Position numbers and translations under genes: made by a program. A stretch of 58,653 bases of DNA from Sphaerisporangium cinnabarinum (GTDB lineage: Bacteria; Actinomycetota; Actinomycetes; Actinomycetales; Cellulomonadaceae): contig QAPD01000104.1 of assembly GCA_003052455.1 (NCBI GenBank), positions 1 through 58,653 on the forward strand. The letters run 5' to 3'. The notes beneath the pieces are model-generated. The model saw only the letters and a list, made by a program, of their open reading frames with translations. It did not search any database and was not told where the DNA came from. Of this stretch, positions 24,561 through 32,015 are shown piece after piece (within the stretch, counting starts at the first letter, position 1; every line of letters begins with the position of its first letter).

Positions 24561-25565
24561 TCAGGCGGGGTCGCCGAGGCGGCGCAGGGCGTCGAGCACG
24601 AGGTCCCAGAACCGGTCGTGGTCGAGGGTGACCGCGACCTGCGTGCGGCACTCCTCGGGGCCGGGCTCGTCGCCACGCAGGTCGGCGACGGTCATGCCGG
24701 TCGTCAGCCCGCCGTGCAGCTCGACGTCCAGCGGCGCGCGACGCGTCGTCATGACCGACGGGTCGACGACGTACGCGACCGCGCACGGGTCGTGCACGGG
24801 CGGGGAGGGGAAGCCCTGCGCGGTGCGGTACGTCGTGCCGTAGAAGTCGAGCAGCTCGCCGACGAACCGGGCCGGCGCGGTGCCGAGCGCGGCGATGCCG
24901 TCGCGCACGTCCGCCGTCGCGACGGCCTGGTGCGTGAGGTCGAGACCCACCATCGTCACCGGCCACGCCTCGGTGAGCACGACGTGCGCCGCCTCCGGGT
25001 CCGCGAGGACGTTGAACTCCGCGACCGGCGTCCGGTTGCCCACGTGGTACCCGCCGCCCATGAGGACGACCTCACGGACGCGCGGCACGATCCGCGGCTC
25101 CTTGCGCGCCGCCATCGCGACGTTCGTCAGCGGGCCCGTCGGCACGAGCGTGATCTCGCCCGGCTCGGCCGCCAGGACCGTCTCGATGATGAGGTCCACC
25201 GCGTGCCGGTCGTCGACGGCGCGGCGCGGGGCGGGCAGCACCGGCCCGTCCATGCCCGAGTCGCCGTGGATGTCCGGCGCGACGATCCGGGGCCGGACGA
25301 GCGGACGGTCGCACCCGGCGGCGACCGGGACGTCGATCCCGGCGAGCTCCGCGACGGCGAGCGCGTTCCGGGTCACCTTCTCGAGCGTCTGGTTCCCGGC
25401 GACCGTCGTCACCGCGACCAGGTCGACGGCGGGGCTCCCGTGCGCGAGGAGCATCGCGATCGCGTCGTCGTGGCCGGGGTCGCAGTCGAGGACGATCCGG
25501 CGAGGCGGGGTCGTGTGAGCGTCGGAGGTGGGCGGGACGGGCTGGGCCGGGTCGTGAACGGACAT
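24561..25565 (-). CDS. Inosine-uridine preferring nucleoside hydrolase
   Basis: A 334-residue enzyme hydrolysing the N-glycosidic bond of ribonucleosides in purine/pyrimidine salvage. The calcium-binding DCDPGHDDAIAMLL signature lies at residues about 27-40. The LVPTGPLTNVAMA and VLMGGGYHVGNRTPVAEFN motifs carry ribose-binding residues. VHDPCAVAYVVDP near residue 250 contributes the last conserved Asp. Base preference cannot be read with certainty. A short Pro/Thr-rich N-terminal extension (residues 1-20) precedes the fold. The ATG at 25565 follows GAGGAT and 6 bases. Monocistronic, facing folA. Confidence 0.9.
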   Translation of the reverse strand: MSVHDPAQPVPPTSDAHTTPPRRIVLDCDPGHDDAIAMLLAHGSPAVDLVAVTTVAGNQTLEKVTRNALAVAELAGIDVPVAAGCDRPLVRPRIVAPDIHGDSGMDGPVLPAPRRAVDDRHAVDLIIETVLAAEPGEITLVPTGPLTNVAMAARKEPRIVPRVREVVLMGGGYHVGNRTPVAEFNVLADPEAAHVVLTEAWPVTMVGLDLTHQAVATADVRDGIAALGTAPARFVGELLDFYGTTYRTAQGFPSPPVHDPCAVAYVVDPSVMTTRRAPLDVELHGGLTTGMTVADLRGDEPGPEECRTQVAVTLDHDRFWDLVLDALRRLGDPA

Positions 25566-25571
25566 CGACCC

Positions 25572-25577
25572 ATCCTC
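25572..25577 (-). promoter_or_regulatory. -10 element, leaderless promoter of nucleoside hydrolase gene
   Basis: GAGGAT on the minus strand, 6 bases, then ATG at 25565. Confidence 0.3.
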
Positions 25578-25670
25578 GCGCGTCCCTGGGAGCGGGGCCG
25601 CCCGCCGGGGCGCTTCGCGTCCGGGCGCCCGTGACGGCTAGGCTGTGCTGCGGCCCTGACCCGGGGCCAC

Positions 25671-25743
25671 GCGCCTGTAGCTCAGGGGATAGAGCACCGC
25701 TCTCCTAAAGCGGGTGTCGCCAGTTCGAATCTGGCCAGGCGCA
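25671..25743 (+). tRNA. tRNA-Arg (anticodon CCT)
   Basis: A 73-base cloverleaf. The acceptor arms are GCGCCTG (25671-25677) and CAGGCGC (25736-25742) with discriminator A. The D-arm has AGCTCAGGGGATAGAGC, the seven-base anticodon loop CTCCTAA gives CCT, and the T-loop is TTCGAAT. The 3' CCA is not encoded. A TAGGCT hexamer at 25639-25644 is a plausible -10. Confidence 0.95.
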
Positions 25744-25971
25744 CCGAGCAGGACCGCCGTCCAGAGTCCAGCGAGTCGGACACTCCCCGCACTGAGACCC
25801 GGTGCGCGTGGCGGTGCGGTCACTTCGTGGCGTTCGGGTGGTGCGTGTGCACGTCGAGCAGGTGGACCGTGCCGGGGCGCCCGACGTGACGTAGTACCAG
25901 AGTCGTGCACCGCCCGGGAGCTCGTACTGCCGTCGTACGTGCTCCACGCTGTTGACGGTGACGGTCGCGAG

Positions 25972-25980
25972 CCCCCCCCC
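25972..25980. repeat. C9 homopolymer inside toxin remnant
   Basis: Nine consecutive C on the plus strand (G9 in the coding sense), between the K of PTCHPLK and LATVTVNS. Seven or ten would keep the local toxin frame. Confidence 0.85.
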
Positions 25981-26114
25981 TTCAGCGGGTGACAGGTCGG
26001 GTTGTTGCGGACCGGGTCGCGCGTCAGGGAGTCCCAGGCGTCTGCCAACGCGTTGAGCTTGGTGGCGCGGAGGTCGCGCCAGCCCTTCTGCGCCTGGTGG
26101 GTGGCGAAGATCAG

Positions 26115-26156
26115 TCGGTGCTCGGTGCTCGGTGCTCGGTGCTCGGTGCTCGGTGC
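26115..26156. repeat. Six tandem copies of the heptamer TCGGTGC
   Basis: Exact 7-base units at 26115, 26122, 26129, 26136, 26143 and 26150, inside the toxin coding sequence. Five or two copies would join the upstream and downstream toxin frames; six do not. Confidence 0.95.
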
Positions 26157-26195
26157 GCTTCGTCGGCCGTTCGACCTGGACGTCCTTGGGTACGA

Positions 26196-26663
26196 TCACT
26201 CGCCGCCGTCGGGGCGCTCGACCTCGACCTGCTCGTCGAGCCACACGTACTCGGTGCGGTCCCAGTCGGCCGCCTTGGCCTGCGCCGTCGACATCCACGC
26301 ATGGATGACCGTCGACAACGGTTCGAACTGCGCGACGGATGCGCACGCGCGAGCGGTGCGGACGAGTTCGTCGGCGAACGCCTCCTGCTCGGCCTCCGAG
26401 AGGAAGATCGTCCACGGGAACGGCTCGCGGAGACGGGCAGCGAACGAGCTGGGCCAGTCCGAGACGGCGACGGCGACGATCTGCGCGGCGAGGGCGAGCC
26501 CGGCGCGGTCTGCGTCGGCGTCGGCCTTGCGCATGAGGACGAGCTCGTCACCGTCGCGGCGCGTGATGGTCACCGGGCCGCGGTCGGCTGCCGCGGCGAC
26601 GGCCTTGCTGTCGCGCGACAGGTCGGAGAACTTCACGCGCTGCTCGACAGGGGAGGCACTCAT
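26196..26663 (-). CDS. Phd/YefM-like antitoxin (partner toxin broken)
   Basis: A 155-residue protein whose first 50 residues resemble the prevent-host-death fold: VKFSDLSRDSKAVAAAADRG, then PVTITRRDGDELVLM, the usual order of helix, hairpin and strand in Phd/YefM DNA-binding domains. The remaining 100 residues are helical and acidic, longer than in YefM, and should hold the toxin-binding part (YVWLDEQVEVERPDGGE at the end). The TGA overlaps the start of the toxin remnant (GTGA). A perfect 18-bp palindrome lies 11 bases upstream of ATG 26663, the expected autorepression site. With the toxin gene broken it is now an orphan, although still intact. Confidence 0.72.
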   Translation of the reverse strand: MSASPVEQRVKFSDLSRDSKAVAAAADRGPVTITRRDGDELVLMRKADADADRAGLALAAQIVAVAVSDWPSSFAARLREPFPWTIFLSEAEQEAFADELVRTARACASVAQFEPLSTVIHAWMSTAQAKAADWDRTEYVWLDEQVEVERPDGGE

Positions 26664-26674
26664 ACCGCCATGAT

Positions 26675-26692
26675 TTCAGAACTAGTTCTGAA
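26675..26692. promoter_or_regulatory. 18-bp perfect palindrome, antitoxin operator
   Basis: TTCAGAACT-AGTTCTGAA, an AT-rich perfect dyad in a GC-rich genome, sits over the expected -10/-35 region of the antitoxin gene. Confidence 0.65.
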
Positions 26693-26798
26693 CATCAAGG
26701 GCGAGCGGGCGTAGTCCCTGGCCTCTGGCGCGTCCGCTACCGGGGGGGCGCAGCAGGACGGCGAGGCTCGACGCCGATAGCGTCCTGACCCCCGGCGG

Positions 26799-27209
26799 TC
26801 AGTTGATGATCTCGCCGCGCTCCTCGGTCCGCAGGGCCGCGAGACGCGTGCGCCAGCTCGCGAGCTCCTCGGGGCTGAGCCGCGGCCACTCGGCGACCTC
26901 GCGGACCACCCGCAGGGGCGCGCTGCTCCGGTAGGACCGCGTGGGGTTGCCCGGGAACTTCTTGTCGGTGACGTTCGGGTCGTCCTCGAACGGGCCGGTC
27001 GGCTCGACCTCGTAGACGCGTGGTGCGGCGTCGCCGGCCGCCAGCTCGGCGGCCAGCGCGGCCCCGCCGACGAGCGCGGTGAAGTAGACGTGGTTCATGA
27101 CGATCTCGGGTCGGTAGTTCGACCGGAACCCCGCGGTCAGCAGGTCGCCGGCCCGCAGGTCGGCCTTCGTCCCGTGGAAGAACGGTCCCTCGTCCGTCGC
27201 CTGGATCAC
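26799..27209 (-). CDS. arr: Rifampin ADP-ribosyltransferase
   Basis: A 136-residue Arr enzyme that inactivates rifamycins by ADP-ribosylating the ansa-chain hydroxyl with NAD. The catalytic set is visible: His in GPFFHGTKADL (residue 12), Tyr in MNHVYFTAL (residue 42) and Asp in VEPTGPFEDDPN (residue 76 or 77). The FPGNPTRSYRSSAPLRVV stretch is also diagnostic. Length matches known Arr proteins. GTG 27209 is preceded by TACCCT and 6 bases, fitting a leaderless mRNA. It lies in a patch with a decayed toxin-antitoxin pair, but the gene itself has normal host codon bias, so recent transfer is not indicated. Confidence 0.92.
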   Translation of the reverse strand: MIQATDEGPFFHGTKADLRAGDLLTAGFRSNYRPEIVMNHVYFTALVGGAALAAELAAGDAAPRVYEVEPTGPFEDDPNVTDKKFPGNPTRSYRSSAPLRVVREVAEWPRLSPEELASWRTRLAALRTEERGEIIN

Positions 27210-27215
27210 CCGTTC

Positions 27216-27221
27216 AGGGTA
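27216..27221 (-). promoter_or_regulatory. -10 element, leaderless promoter of arr
   Basis: TACCCT on the minus strand, 6 bases, then GTG at 27209. Confidence 0.45.
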
Positions 27222-27354
27222 GGCCGGGCGGGCGTCCGCCGTCGGCCCGGGACTTCCGGTTGCGGTTCTCCCGCGCCGCGGGCAGCGTCGCCGTGGGGGC
27301 GCGACGCCCGGACCGCTCCCGCGACCGCGTCACCCGCCTGCCGAGGGAGCCACC

Positions 27355-29265
27355 GTGCCGTACACGCCGAAGGACGCCACCCCCACCACCGCCACCGCCA
27401 ACCGCGACGCGCGCGCCCTGTACGCGCTCGACGACGTCGAGGACTTCGAGACCGCCCGGCGCGGGCACCTCGCGGACGTCCCCGGCGGGAAGATCCTGCT
27501 CGACGACGGCCGTGTCAGCTACGACACCACCGCCGTGGCGTTCCTCGACGACGACGCGTCCGAGAACCCGGACACGGTGAACCCGAGCCTGTGGCGGCAG
27601 GCGAAGGTCATCCACCGCGCGGGCCTGTACCGGGTGGTCGACCGCATCTACCAGTTCCGCAACGCGGACATCGCGAACCTGACGATCGTCGTCGGCGACG
27701 ACGGCCTGATCGTGGTCGACTGCGCGTCGTCGGTCGAGTTCGCCCGGACGGGGATGGCCGTGTTCCGCGAGCACGTGGTCGACCTCCCGGTCGTCGCCGT
27801 GATCTACACGCACACCCACATCGACCACTACGGCGGCGTCAAGGGCGTGGTGGACGAGGCGGACGTCGCCTCGGGGAAGGTGCCGATCATCGCCCCGGGC
27901 ACGATCACGTCGTTCGACAAGTACGCGATCGGCGAGAACGTCGTCGCGGGCAACGCGATGAGCCGCCGCGCGTCGTACGCGTTCGGCAGCCTGCTGGACC
28001 GCGACCCGCGGCAGTTCGTCAGCTCGGGCATCGGGTCGGGCACGGCGGACGGACCCACGGTCTCCTACATCTCGCCCACGGACCCGATCACCGAGACGGG
28101 GCAGTCCCGACGCATCGCGGGCCTGACGTTCGAGTTCCTCTACGCGCCGGACACCGAGGCGCCGGAGGAGATGCACATCTGGATCCCGGAGCTCAAGGCG
28201 CTCACGTGCGCGGAGAACGCGAACCACTCGCTGCACAACATCCAGACGCTGCGCGGGGCGCGCACGCGCGACGCCCGGAACTTCGCGCGCTACCTCGACG
28301 AGACGCTCGTGCGGTGGGGCGACGAGGTCGAGGTCCACTACGGCCCGCACACGTGGCCGGTGTGGGGGAACGCCGAGGTCGTCGCGTTCCTCGAGTCGCA
28401 GCGCGACACGTACAAGTACATCCACGACCAGGCGCTGCGCCTGGCGAACAAGGGGTACACGCCGCTCGAGGCGGCGGAGGTCGTCGAGCTGCCCGAGGTG
28501 CTGCGCCGCAAGTGGTACAACCGCGGCTACCACGGGACGCTCCACCACGACGTCCGCGCCGTCTTCACCAAGGAGCTCGGCATGTGGGACGGCGACCCCG
28601 TGTCGCTGCACCCGCACCCGCCCGTCGACACCGCGACGCGGTACGTCGCCGCGTTCGGGCGCGACGCGATCCTCGCCGAGGGGCGCCGTGCCGTCGAGGC
28701 CGGCGACTACCGCTGGGCCGCGCAGGTGCTGCACCACCTCGTCTTCGCGGACCCGGACGACGTGGAGGCCAAGAACCTCCAGGCCGACGCCTACGAGCAG
28801 ATGGGGTACCAGGCCGAGGGCCCGCAGTGGCGCGGGGTGTTCCTCACCGCGGCCCGCGAGCTCCGCGAGGGCGTCCTCGCCGCGAGGTTCGCGACGGCGA
28901 GCCCGGACACGGTCGCGGGCATGCCGATCGACATCCTCTTCGACTACGCCGCCGTGCACGTGATCGGGGAGAAGGCGGCCGAGGTCGACGTCCGGTTCGA
29001 CGTGGAGTTCACCGACCGGGACGAGACGTGGAGCGTGCGCGTGCGCGACGGCGTCCTCAACGCCCGTCCCGGCGCGTCCGACGGCGCACCCCTCACGGTC
29101 CGCGCCCCGAAGACGCTCGTCGCGGCCGTGCTCCTGCAGCCCGCGGCGGCTGCGAGGCTCGCGGACGCCGGGCAGGTCACGCTCGACGGCGACGCCGCCG
29201 TGCTCGACGCCTACGCGTCGGTCCTCGACGAGTTCGACCCGAACTTCCCGATCGTCACGCCGTAG
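27355..29265 (+). CDS. Alkyl sulfatase, SdsA/BDS1-type metallo-beta-lactamase fold
   Basis: A 636-residue enzyme cleaving primary alkyl sulfate esters such as dodecyl sulfate. The N-terminal metallo-beta-lactamase domain has the dinuclear zinc motif THTHIDHYGG (about residues 151-160), and AENANHSLHNIQTLRGA together with VEVHYGPHTWPVWG supplies further zinc ligands and substrate residues. A central helical dimerisation domain follows. The C-terminal domain (about 510-636, from MPIDILFDYAAVHVIG) is the SCP2-like hydrophobic-binding domain that delivers the alkyl chain. No signal peptide is present, so it should be cytoplasmic, unlike Pseudomonas SdsA1. GTG 27355 follows a GGGAG site. Monocistronic. 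Confidence 0.92.
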   Translation: MPYTPKDATPTTATANRDARALYALDDVEDFETARRGHLADVPGGKILLDDGRVSYDTTAVAFLDDDASENPDTVNPSLWRQAKVIHRAGLYRVVDRIYQFRNADIANLTIVVGDDGLIVVDCASSVEFARTGMAVFREHVVDLPVVAVIYTHTHIDHYGGVKGVVDEADVASGKVPIIAPGTITSFDKYAIGENVVAGNAMSRRASYAFGSLLDRDPRQFVSSGIGSGTADGPTVSYISPTDPITETGQSRRIAGLTFEFLYAPDTEAPEEMHIWIPELKALTCAENANHSLHNIQTLRGARTRDARNFARYLDETLVRWGDEVEVHYGPHTWPVWGNAEVVAFLESQRDTYKYIHDQALRLANKGYTPLEAAEVVELPEVLRRKWYNRGYHGTLHHDVRAVFTKELGMWDGDPVSLHPHPPVDTATRYVAAFGRDAILAEGRRAVEAGDYRWAAQVLHHLVFADPDDVEAKNLQADAYEQMGYQAEGPQWRGVFLTAARELREGVLAARFATASPDTVAGMPIDILFDYAAVHVIGEKAAEVDVRFDVEFTDRDETWSVRVRDGVLNARPGASDGAPLTVRAPKTLVAAVLLQPAAAARLADAGQVTLDGDAAVLDAYASVLDEFDPNFPIVTP

Positions 29266-29498
29266 CACGGCCGCCGGGTCCGGGCCGCGAGGTCCGGGCC
29301 CGGGGCCGCGTGCCCAGAGGTGCACCGGCTGCGGGCTTCTTCACGGGCCGGTGCCCCCTGCGGCACCTCGGCCGCAAGGACACCCTAAGAACCGTTTCCC
29401 CGTGCTCGCCACCTGTCGGACTTCACGGTTCGGGAGTACGGTCGAAGGGTTGAGTCTGGACCTGGCTCCTCATCCTCTGGAGAAGACGGAGCACCAAC

Positions 29499-30128
29499 AT
29501 GTCCGTAGACGACCATGCCATCGACCCATCCTTGACCCACGGAACGGGTCAGAAGATCGGCCAGTACCGCCTCGACCTGGGTACCGGCACCTGGTGGTGG
29601 TCGTCGGAGACGTACCGGGTCCACGGGTTCGAGCCGGGCGACGTGGTGCCGACCACCGAGCTCGTCCTGGCGCACAAGCATCCCGACGACCGCGAGCACG
29701 TGCGTGCGGTCCTCGACCACGCCCGGGTGACGGGCGAGCCCTTCTCGAGCGTGCACCGCATCATGGACGCCCACGGCGTCGAGCGGTACGTGGTGCTCGT
29801 GGGGCAGGGGCGCCGGGACCGCGAGTCGGGCGAGGTCGTCGAGCTCCTGGGCTACTTCGTCGACATCACGACGACGGTCGCGGGGCGCGCGCAGGAGCGT
29901 GCGCGCCGGGACATCACCGCGGCCGCCGAGGGGCGCGGCCCGATCGAGCAGGCCAAGGGCATCCTCATCGCCACCCACGGCGTGAGCGGTGACGAGGCGT
30001 TCGCCCGCCTCAAGCAGGTCTCGAACGACAAGAACGTCCGCCTGCGCGAGCTCGCGTCCGTCGTCGTCGACGAGGCGGGACGCGCCGGCGGGGACTGCGC
30101 CGAGCGCATCGACGCGATCCTGCGGTAG
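29499..30128 (+). CDS. PAS-ANTAR regulatory protein
   Basis: A 209-residue sensor and antiterminator. The N-terminal PAS_3-type domain (about residues 18-128) contains WWWSSETYRVHGFEPGDVVP, HPDDREHVRAVLDHA and the closing GYFVDITTTV. After a short linker the ANTAR domain (about 145-205) shows IEQAKGILIATHGVSGDEAFARLKQVS, the three-helix RNA-binding fold. ANTAR proteins bind paired hexanucleotide-loop hairpins in leader RNAs and prevent termination. The PAS signal is unknown. ATG 29499 follows a GGAG site 8 bases upstream. The neighbouring genes are unrelated, so its RNA targets are likely elsewhere. Confidence 0.9.
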   Translation: MSVDDHAIDPSLTHGTGQKIGQYRLDLGTGTWWWSSETYRVHGFEPGDVVPTTELVLAHKHPDDREHVRAVLDHARVTGEPFSSVHRIMDAHGVERYVVLVGQGRRDRESGEVVELLGYFVDITTTVAGRAQERARRDITAAAEGRGPIEQAKGILIATHGVSGDEAFARLKQVSNDKNVRLRELASVVVDEAGRAGGDCAERIDAILR

Positions 30129-30142
30129 GCGCCGCAGACGGC

Positions 30143-30178
30143 AGAGCCCCGCACTCCCGGACGGGACTGCGGGGCTCT
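30143..30178. terminator. Terminator hairpin between convergent genes
   Basis: AGAGCCCCGCA (30143-30153) pairs with TGCGGGGCTCT (30168-30178); inner CCCG/CGGG extends the stem. Confidence 0.8.
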
Positions 30179-30213
30179 CTCGCGTGCGGCCGCCGTCCGG
30201 CCGCCCGGGCCGG

Positions 30214-31281
30214 CTAGGCCGACGCGGGCGCCGGGACGTGCCCGGTGCCGGGCGTCGACGGCGTCGGCGCGGTCCCGGTGCTCGCGTCGCCCGCCCCGGT
30301 CTCCGCCTCGGACTCGGTTCCGCCGGTGCCGCCGGAACCGCCCGTGCCTCCGGCACCCTCGCCCGGGCCGGGCGAGGGCGTCGGCGCGGGCGTCACCGGC
30401 GTCGTCGGCTCGGGCGTGGGGTCCACCGTCGGCTCCGGGGTAGGAGCGGGGGTCGTGGACGGTTCGTCGGACGGCGTGGTCGACGGCGACGGGCTCGGGC
30501 CCGGCGTCGGGACGGTCGCCGGGTCCTGCGAGGGGGCGCTGGGCGCCGGCGTCGCCGGGTCCTCGGTGCTCGGGGTGCGCTCGCGGCTGATCGTCGTCCC
30601 CGATCCCTCGACGCCGCGGACGGCGTCCGCGAGGGGCTTGCCGATGACGAGCTCGACCACGAGGACGACGCCCATGACGACGACGAACAGCGCGAGCGCC
30701 GTCACGGTGAGCACGCGGCCGCGCCCGTACCGGTCCACGAGCCGCAGCCAGCGGTTCTGGCCACCCTCGGGCCCGTCCGCCTCGTCCGCCTCGCCCGCCT
30801 CGACCGCCTCGTCGTCGGCCCCGCCCGACCCGACGGCGGCGGCCACCGCCGTCTCGACGGTGTCCGCCTGCCCGTCCGGCTCGACCGCCCCGCGGGGGAC
30901 CGACGCGACCGCGGTCGTGGTGCGGGTGCCCGCGGTGGCCTGCACGACCTTGCCGACGACGGGCACGAGCTGCTCGCGCGTCTTCTGGATCGAGCGCGTG
31001 TAGACGTAGTTCGCGACGACGGTCAGGGCGCTCGCGATGCCGGCGCCGATGATCGTCCCGGCGGTCCCGAAGTAGGACAGGAGCACGGTGGTGCTCACCG
31101 CGGCGAGCGCGCTCGCGATGACCTGGGTGAGCGAGAGGCGGGCGGGGGCCTCGCGCTCCTTCTCGGGCGCCGGCTCCGCGGTGGTGCGTCCCGCGGGGCG
31201 CCCGGCGTCGGGGCCGGGCTCGTCGCGCGGGACGCGGGTGGCGTCGCGGTCGAGGCGGGGGTTGTCGGAGGGCGTGGTCAC
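30214..31281 (-). CDS. Membrane protein of unknown function with Pro/Thr/Ser-rich tail
   Basis: A 355-residue protein. A basic, charged N-terminus (1-47) is followed by a hydrophobic hairpin at about 50-88 (VIASALAAVSTTVLLSYFG, then IIGAGIASALTVVANYVY). A second membrane span lies at about 190-213 (LTVTALALFVVVMGVVLVVELV). The last 120 residues are almost entirely Pro, Thr, Ser, Glu and Gly, typical of an extracellular wall-spanning, possibly glycosylated segment. An acidic Glu/Asp/Ala stretch (145-170) sits between the membrane regions. I do not recognise the family. GTG 31281 is the most upstream start consistent with this topology, but no good Shine-Dalgarno is present, so the start is uncertain. 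Confidence 0.7.
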   Translation of the reverse strand: MTTPSDNPRLDRDATRVPRDEPGPDAGRPAGRTTAEPAPEKEREAPARLSLTQVIASALAAVSTTVLLSYFGTAGTIIGAGIASALTVVANYVYTRSIQKTREQLVPVVGKVVQATAGTRTTTAVASVPRGAVEPDGQADTVETAVAAAVGSGGADDEAVEAGEADEADGPEGGQNRWLRLVDRYGRGRVLTVTALALFVVVMGVVLVVELVIGKPLADAVRGVEGSGTTISRERTPSTEDPATPAPSAPSQDPATVPTPGPSPSPSTTPSDEPSTTPAPTPEPTVDPTPEPTTPVTPAPTPSPGPGEGAGGTGGSGGTGGTESEAETGAGDASTGTAPTPSTPGTGHVPAPASA

Positions 31282-31734
31282 GTGGTGCTGGCTTCCGGTC
31301 GTCGGACGGGCTGGTCCGCCCGCCGCCACCGGCCGTGACGGCCGCGCGCCAGGGACCGGCGTCGGTCCACGGGCGTGCTTCCACGGTAGGACGCCCGTGT
31401 GGACCTCGCCCACGGGGGCCGTGCCGGGGCCTCAGAGGAACCGGGAAGATCCTGTGACGCCGCCGGTCAGGCCGCCGGACGCCGGACCGGTGGGCTCGCC
31501 GCGGCGCTCCTGCCGCGCCGGACCGCGGGGGAGGGCCGTATCCTGCCAAGGGTCGACGCGGTCGCCCCGACCCCGTGCGGCTCGCTGTGATGTGATACGC
31601 GCCACACCGTCCGGTCCTGAGGTGATGGACCCGGAGGCCCGGAATCTCGCGCCTCTCGTGGACGCTCGTCCAGGTCGTTCTCAGGCCATTCCGCGTCTCG
31701 TCCGGTGATCGCGCGTCCAGCGCTCCGAGGCGTG

Positions 31735-31815
31735 TTGACGCCTGGTGTCCCGGCCGTGCAAGATAGTTCTCGACAGCGCGCATCGCCTGCCCCCTGCGCG
31801 GTGCGCGCTGTTTCA
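31735..31815 (+). ncRNA. Candidate short transcript with own promoter and terminator
   Basis: TTGACG (31735-31740), 18 bases, CAAGAT (31759-31764), then within about 10 bases a hairpin CAGCGCGCA (31774-31782) with TGCGCGCTG (31802-31810) and the tail TTTCATACTT. It could be a tiny RNA or an attenuator ahead of the downstream gene. Confidence 0.25.
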
Positions 31816-32003
31816 TACTTCTCCGGGAGATCGTCTCGGAATCGCTCGGAAACGACGGCCTCGGAACACGAATTCTCGTGATCCGGGGCCGTTCGTCGTC
31901 CCCTCGCGGCCCGCTCTCCGACGGGGTCGCCGACCGGCGTCGTGCGGCGCAGCGGGTCGTGGCCTCCCCGGCGCGCCGCGCGGAGCGGCGCGAGGCGGAC
32001 GGT

Positions 32004-32009
32004 TAGCGT
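32004..32009 (+). promoter_or_regulatory. -10 element, leaderless promoter of helicase-like gene
   Basis: TAGCGT, 6 bases, then GTG at 32016. The hexamer and spacing are the same as at the ECF41 gene. Confidence 0.45.
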
Positions 32010-32015
32010 CGGAGG

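Larger units (their letters stand above)
25820..26199 (-). pseudogene. Broken RelE/YoeB-like toxin gene
   Basis: Read piecewise on the minus strand, this encodes a RelE/ParE-fold toxin: VIVPKDVQVERPTK, then LIFATHQAQKGWRDLRATKL, then VEHVRRQYELPGGARLWYYV, then RPGTVHLLDVHTHHPNATK and a stop at 25820. Three lesions separate these parts. A six-copy heptamer array (26115-26156) throws the frame, a run of nine C (25972-25980) shifts it back, and another shift occurs near 25880. The putative GTG start at 26199 overlaps the antitoxin TGA by 4 bases, as in functional pairs. The first two shifts cancel, so a continuous frame with a scrambled middle exists, but the C-terminus is lost. Sequencing error at the two slippery tracts cannot be excluded; the third lesion argues for decay. 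Confidence 0.75.
31282..32015. other. 734-base intergenic region, no protein gene seen
   Basis: The region lies between divergent genes. It contains a TTGACG/CAAGAT promoter-like pair (31735-31764), a 9-bp hairpin CAGCGCGCA/TGCGCGCTG (31774-31810) followed by TTTC, a small CACGA-ATTC-TCGTG dyad near 31870, and at its right end the -10 of the large helicase-like gene. No open frame here has convincing codon bias or a start site. Confidence 0.6.

Noticed and set aside
26115-26156. CRISPR or other defence repeat array
   Set aside because: The units are 7 bases with no spacers, and they lie within a protein-coding remnant; this is a slippage-type microsatellite.
25705-26415. Continuous 236-codon minus-strand protein spanning the toxin remnant
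   Set aside because: Its middle is frame-scrambled, and its end reads into the tRNA-Arg gene. Only parts match a toxin, so it is treated as a pseudogene.
25671-26800. tRNA-Arg as attachment site of an integrative element
   Set aside because: No integrase gene and no second copy of the tRNA 3' end is seen downstream; base composition is unchanged apart from small operators.
27090-29453. 787-codon plus-strand frame overlapping arr and the alkyl sulfatase gene
   Set aside because: Arg/Gly/Pro-rich shadow of the alkyl sulfatase in another frame.
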